A stretch of 33,938 nucleotides of DNA from Candidatus Saccharimonadota bacterium (GTDB lineage Bacteria; Patescibacteriota; Saccharimonadia; Saccharimonadales; Saccharimonadaceae), in the NCBI GenBank assembly GCA_009778675.1, contig WRFU01000008.1, forward strand, positions 1-33,938, given 5' to 3'. A program made the translations under genes and the position numbers. Positions within the stretch are counted from its first letter, which is position 1; each line of letters opens with the position of its first letter. Positions 30,920 through 33,938 of this stretch are shown here, piece after piece. Below the pieces are notes generated by a model. It worked only from the letters and a program-made list of their open reading frames with translations, was not told the origin of the DNA and searched no databases.

Positions 30920-30948
30920 TTGACTTTTTAATAATAGTGTGCTACACT
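30920..30948 (+). promoter_or_regulatory. Class I promoter of module C
   Basis: TTGACT (30920-30925), 17 bp ending TGTGC, TACACT (30943-30948). Predicted transcription start near 30955; leader about 107 nt. Confidence 0.75.
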
Positions 30949-30983
30949 GTAACTATAGACATGTAAACATACCCATTACAGTA

Positions 30984-31026
30984 TGCGTACATGTACGCAT
31001 TTTTTGTTTTCCTGAACAAAAAATGC
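30984..31026 (+). promoter_or_regulatory. Candidate attenuator or operator, leader C
   Basis: Palindrome TGCGTACATGTACGCA (30984-30999) then T6; alternative 10-bp stem GCATTTTTTG (30997-31006) with CAAAAAATGC (31017-31026). Confidence 0.55.
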
Positions 31027-31061
31027 CAGTAAAAATAAAAGAAAACAAAGGAAAATAGAAA

Positions 31062-32012
31062 ATGACAAAATCCAGTGAGCATCAGCCAAATCCCGAAAAC
31101 GAACAACAGCTGCAAGATGGCCCTAAAGCTGGATTACCTTCAATAGAAGATGTCGGTTTGCAACGCTTAGCAAAAGAGCTTACTGAGCGTGGTTTGCCAG
31201 AAGATGCGACTTGGATGGATATTAAGGAATATGATGAATCACACGAAACTGATGTTAACCCCGAGCAGAAAACCGAACGAGAACGCGCCGCAGAATTAGC
31301 TGATTACGTGAATCGGCATATGATAGATATGTATAAAACTGTTTCTCTAGATGAAACAGGTACTCCTGATGAGTATCGTTTAGAAGCTTTTAAAAGGATG
31401 ATGGAGTATGAGCAAAGAGCAAAAAGGGATAAAGAGTTAGCTAGAGGAGCTGGTGATATGTCGGTTCATGAACTTGAGTATCGCAAGCAGGCTTTCGATA
31501 AAGCTGAGCTGAACGCCGGTCTGTTACGGTCTGGTATCATAATAGGTAATTATGAATGGGAAGATAAGGCTAGACAGGCTAAACAGGCTAAACTTAGTAA
31601 TTTTGAGTTAGCAATGCAAACTAGCGATCTACGCCTAGAAGAGCTAGACTCGGTGGCCTATGAGAAGACCATGGGCAAGGTTATAGATGAGTTAAATGTG
31701 CTGGGCGTTGCTGAAGATCCGAATGGTGAATTGTTCAAAAAATTTGAAAATAGTATTGACAGTGCAGCGAAGGCCGAAGATACCTTAGAATTTATAAAAC
31801 TGGTAAAAGATATTGATCCTCGCCCTGATTATGACTGGCATGATGACACACCTGATAATAAATACGATTCAGACCAGCATTGTGCGCGTCTTATACAGCT
31901 GGCCTCTAATATGGGTGGGCAATCTGGCGTGCTAGTGCATATGCTTGAAGAGTCAGGCTCTATAAGCGACTGGCAAAGTATAGTAGCTGGTTACGCATCG
32001 TCTGTTTCTTGA
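31062..32012 (+). CDS. Hypothetical protein with DVG..RL motif, behind leader C
   Basis: 316 residues, acidic and mostly helical, no signal peptide or membrane helix. AAAGGA precedes the ATG by about 11 nt. Residues 25-58 (LPSIEDVGLQRLAKEL, ERGLPEDATWMDIKEYD) match the head of the 26225 protein, roughly 22 of 34 identical by eye. The body (about 70-275) contains segments such as YRLEAFKRMMEYEQRAKRDK and SNFELAMQTSDLRLEELDSV and is not alignable with the paralogue except near the end (SGVLVHMLEE). Function unknown; the conserved head may be an interaction or export tag. Ends in TGA. Confidence 0.75.
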   Translation: MTKSSEHQPNPENEQQLQDGPKAGLPSIEDVGLQRLAKELTERGLPEDATWMDIKEYDESHETDVNPEQKTERERAAELADYVNRHMIDMYKTVSLDETGTPDEYRLEAFKRMMEYEQRAKRDKELARGAGDMSVHELEYRKQAFDKAELNAGLLRSGIIIGNYEWEDKARQAKQAKLSNFELAMQTSDLRLEELDSVAYEKTMGKVIDELNVLGVAEDPNGELFKKFENSIDSAAKAEDTLEFIKLVKDIDPRPDYDWHDDTPDNKYDSDQHCARLIQLASNMGGQSGVLVHMLEESGSISDWQSIVAGYASSVS

Positions 32013-32074
32013 GCCCTATAAGCCAATAATAATTATTCTCATAAAGTTTTTACCTTTTTTTTACCGTCAAAAAT

Positions 32075-32083
32075 TGCTATACT
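32075..32083 (+). promoter_or_regulatory. secA extended -10 promoter
   Basis: TGC-TATACT (TATACT 32078-32083). Leader of about 37 nt with GGAG (32111-32114) before ATG 32127. Confidence 0.5.
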
Positions 32084-32126
32084 AACTAGAGTATAAATTT
32101 ACGGATTTTTGGAGTGTTTATAAAAT

Positions 32127-33938
32127 ATGCCCAGTAAAACGAAACAGCCGACAGATAAACTGGCCGACCGTTCAACCAAAACTAAGCTACTAAGCAAAGT
32201 TTTTGGTGATGCCCAAAAGAAAACTTTGAAACGTTTAGAAAAACGGGTGGCCGAAGTTAATGCGCAAGAGCCAAAATACAAAAAAATGACCAAAGCCGAG
32301 CTTAAAAAACAACCCGATGTACTGCGTAAAAAACTAGAGAAAAAGAGTGTCACACTAGATACAATCTTGCCCGAAGCGTTTGCTTTGGTGCGCGAAGCGG
32401 CCTGGCGAGTACTGGGTCAGCGGCATTTCGACGTGCAGTTAATTGGTGGTATGGTGCTACACGAAGGTAGTGTGGCCGAAATGAAAACTGGCGAAGGTAA
32501 AACCCTAGTAGCCACGCTGCCGGTGTTTTTGAATGCTTTAACCGGTAAAGGTGTGCATGTAGTAACCGTCAACGATTATTTGGCACAGCGTGATGCTGCC
32601 TGGATGGGCAGTGTTTATGATTTTTTGGGCTTAAGCGTGGGTGTAATTATCAACGAAGCGTCGTTTGTGTACGATCCTACGTATAATAATGAAAACCATC
32701 AAGATGAAAACATGAAAAAGCTAAAACCTGCCACTCGTAAAGAAGCCTATGCGGCTGATGTGACTTATGGCACGAATAACGAATTTGGGTTTGATTATTT
32801 GCGTGACAATATGGTTAACGAAGTAGAATTATTGCGTCAGCGTGATTTAAATTTTGCGATTGTGGATGAAGTCGATAGTATTTTAATTGATGAAGCCAGA
32901 ACGCCGCTAATTATTAGCGCTCCAGCGGCCGAAAACCCTGAAAGTTATTACCAATTTGCTAAAATAGCCGCAAAATTAACGCCAGAGGATTACGATTTAG
33001 AAGAAAAACGCCGCAGTGTCGCTCTGACCGACGAAGGCGTCGAAAAAATCCAAAAATTATTGGGCGTAGCTAATTTATACACGCCAGATCATATTCGGCT
33101 GGTTTACCATATGGAACAGGCATTAAGGGCGCAAACTTTATTCACGCGTGATAAAGACTACGTGGTAACGAACGATGGCGAAGTAATAATTGTTGACGAG
33201 CACACTGGCCGTTTGATGAATGGCCGGCGCTATAACGAAGGCCTGCACCAGGCGATCGAAGCCAAAGAAGGTGTGCCAGTACTGCAAGAAAGTATGACGC
33301 TGGCAACCATATCTTTCCAGAATTATTTTAGACTTTACGACAAATTAAGTGGCATGACTGGTACAGCTTTTACTGAGGCCGAAGAATTTCAACAGATTTA
33401 TAGCTTGGACGTGGTGCAGATTCCGCCTAATAAACCAATTATCCGTGTCGACAAGGATGACCTAATTTTTAAGACCGAAAAAGCCAAGCTGAAAGCGGTG
33501 GCTGGAGTTATTAAGGGGCATCACGAAGCTGGCCGCCCGGTGTTGGTTGGTAGTGCCAGTATTGTCAAAAACGAGCTGATTGCTAAATATCTAGAAAAAG
33601 AAGGTATTAAATACGAGATTTTAAATGCCAAAAATAACGAACGAGAAGCATCGATTATCGCTAAAGCCGGCGAGGTGGGGGCTATTACGTTAGCCACTAA
33701 CATGGCTGGCCGTGGTACAGATATTAAACTTGGCAAAGGTGTGGTAGAAAAAGGTGGATTGGTGGTGATTGGTAGTGAACGTCATGAATCGCGCCGGATT
33801 GATAACCAGTTGCGTGGCCGTGGTGGGCGCCAAGGTGACCCGGGCGAAACACAGTTCTTTGTGAGCACCGAAGACGATTTGATGCGTATTTTCCAGGGCG
33901 ACCGCATTGCCTCGCTAATGGAGCGCTTGGGTGTTAGC
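32127..33938 (+). CDS. secA: Preprotein translocase ATPase SecA, 3' truncated by window edge
   Basis: 604 codons are visible with no stop; the gene runs past the window. Walker A GEGKT at 122-126 ([15 protein letters not shown]), [31 protein letters not shown], the DEAD-type box DEVD at 247-250 followed by [14 protein letters not shown], and the second motor domain with [13 protein letters not shown] and [16 protein letters not shown]. SecA drives Sec-dependent export of proteins such as the surface proteins at the left of this window. The first 45 residues are unusually basic ([19 protein letters not shown]). Confidence 0.97.
   Translation, partial: MPSKTKQPTDKLADRSTKTKLLSKVFGDAQKKTLKRLEKRVAEVNAQEPKYKKMTKAELKKQPDVLRKKLEKKSVTLDTILPEAFALVREAAWRVLGQRHFDVQLIGGMVLHEGSVAEMKTGEGKTLVATLPVFLNALTGKGVHVVTVNDYLAQRDAAWMGSVYDFLGLSVGVIINEASFVYDPTYNNENHQDENMKKLKPATRKEAYAADVTYGTNNEFGFDYLRDNMVNEVELLRQRDLNFAIVDEVDSILIDEARTPLIISAPAAENPESYYQFAKIAAKLTPEDYDLEEKRRSVALTDEGVEKIQKLLGVANLYTPDHIRLVYHMEQALRAQTLFTRDKDYVVTNDGEVIIVDEHTGRLMNGRRYNEGLHQAIEAKEGVPVLQESMTLATISFQNYFRLYDKLSGMTGTAFTEAEEFQQIYSLDVVQIPPNKPIIRVDKDDLIFKTEKAKLKAVAGVIKGHHEAGRPVLVGSASIVKNELIAKYLEKEGIKYEILNAKNNEREASIIAKAGEVGAITLATNMAGRGTDIKLGKGVVEKGGLVVIGSERHESRRIDNQLRGRGGRQGDPGETQFFVSTEDDLMRIFQGDRIASLMERLGVS

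Larger units (their letters stand above)
30861..31061 (+). repeat. Promoter-leader module, copy C
   Basis: Hairpin, GACTATATGGCATAATATACC, promoter, GACATGTAAACATAC, ATTACAG, palindrome-T6-A6 region, then GCCAGTAAAAATAAAAG as in copy A. So C shares its ends with A and its middle with B. Confidence 0.9.

Noticed and set aside
13500-32012. Alternative genetic code with TGA as Gly or Trp
   Set aside because: TGA is the natural stop of prfA, uppS, the 16178, 22139 and 31062 genes, and reading through would run into neighbouring genes.
1-33938. tRNA, rRNA, integrase, transposase or sortase genes
   Set aside because: I looked for cloverleaf-like and conserved protein motifs in the intergenic regions and frames and saw none; absence is by eye only.

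Overview
The window looks like a chromosomal segment of a Patescibacteria/CPR bacterium, most likely a Saccharibacterium (TM7). Inference rests on compact, often overlapping genes, LPxTG-type wall-anchored surface proteins, a cysteine-free type B L31, a short ProRS without an editing insert, a D-lactate-dehydrogenase-like enzyme, and a standard code: TGA ends prfA, uppS and several other genes, which argues against the TGA=Gly lineages. No taxonomic marker such as 16S rRNA is present, so the assignment is a judgement.

Layout. 1-6742: surface-protein region: the 3' end of an extracellular Ig-like protein, a small soluble unknown, and two LPHTG-anchored proteins with DUF11-like domains. 6798-11904: rplU, a long palindrome, parA-parB, lepB (minus), an LCP-family glycopolymer transferase and a membrane protein. 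11888-14573 (minus): operon prfA - SpoU rRNA methyltransferase - prmC. 14740-16639: accessory island with an RNA polymerase alpha-CTD-like protein, a leaderless PD-(D/E)xK nuclease resembling CdiA toxin C-termini, and an unknown gene with an elaborate leader; a second partial copy of the rpmE 3' end lies inside it. 16731-22038: rpmE (minus), then frr-uppS-rseP-CPBP protease-proS-greA. 22139-26022: secreted propeller-like protein, lysS, a 97-nt palindrome, D-2-hydroxyacid dehydrogenase. 26225-32012: two related unknown genes, a small membrane protein, padR with a frameshifted PspC-domain gene, serS and hpf. 32127-end: secA, cut by the window edge.

Two themes stand out. First, six genes (the small unknown and two wall-anchored proteins near the left end, and three unknown cytosolic-looking proteins) share one strong promoter type: TTGACT, exactly 17 bp, then TA(g/c)nnT preceded by TGTGC. 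Three of these (upstream of 16178, 26225 and 31062) share a nearly identical 100-150 nt leader holding a perfect 16-bp palindrome followed by T6, whose T-tract can pair with a downstream A6 segment. Two of the three downstream proteins share a short N-terminal motif and otherwise diverge. This repeated, apparently inducible promoter-leader cassette driving unknown proteins is the best candidate for an undescribed system. Second, many housekeeping genes have an extended -10 (TGnTAnnnT) exactly 6 nt before the ATG, which predicts leaderless mRNAs.

All domain calls come from reading the sequence by eye; no database search was run.
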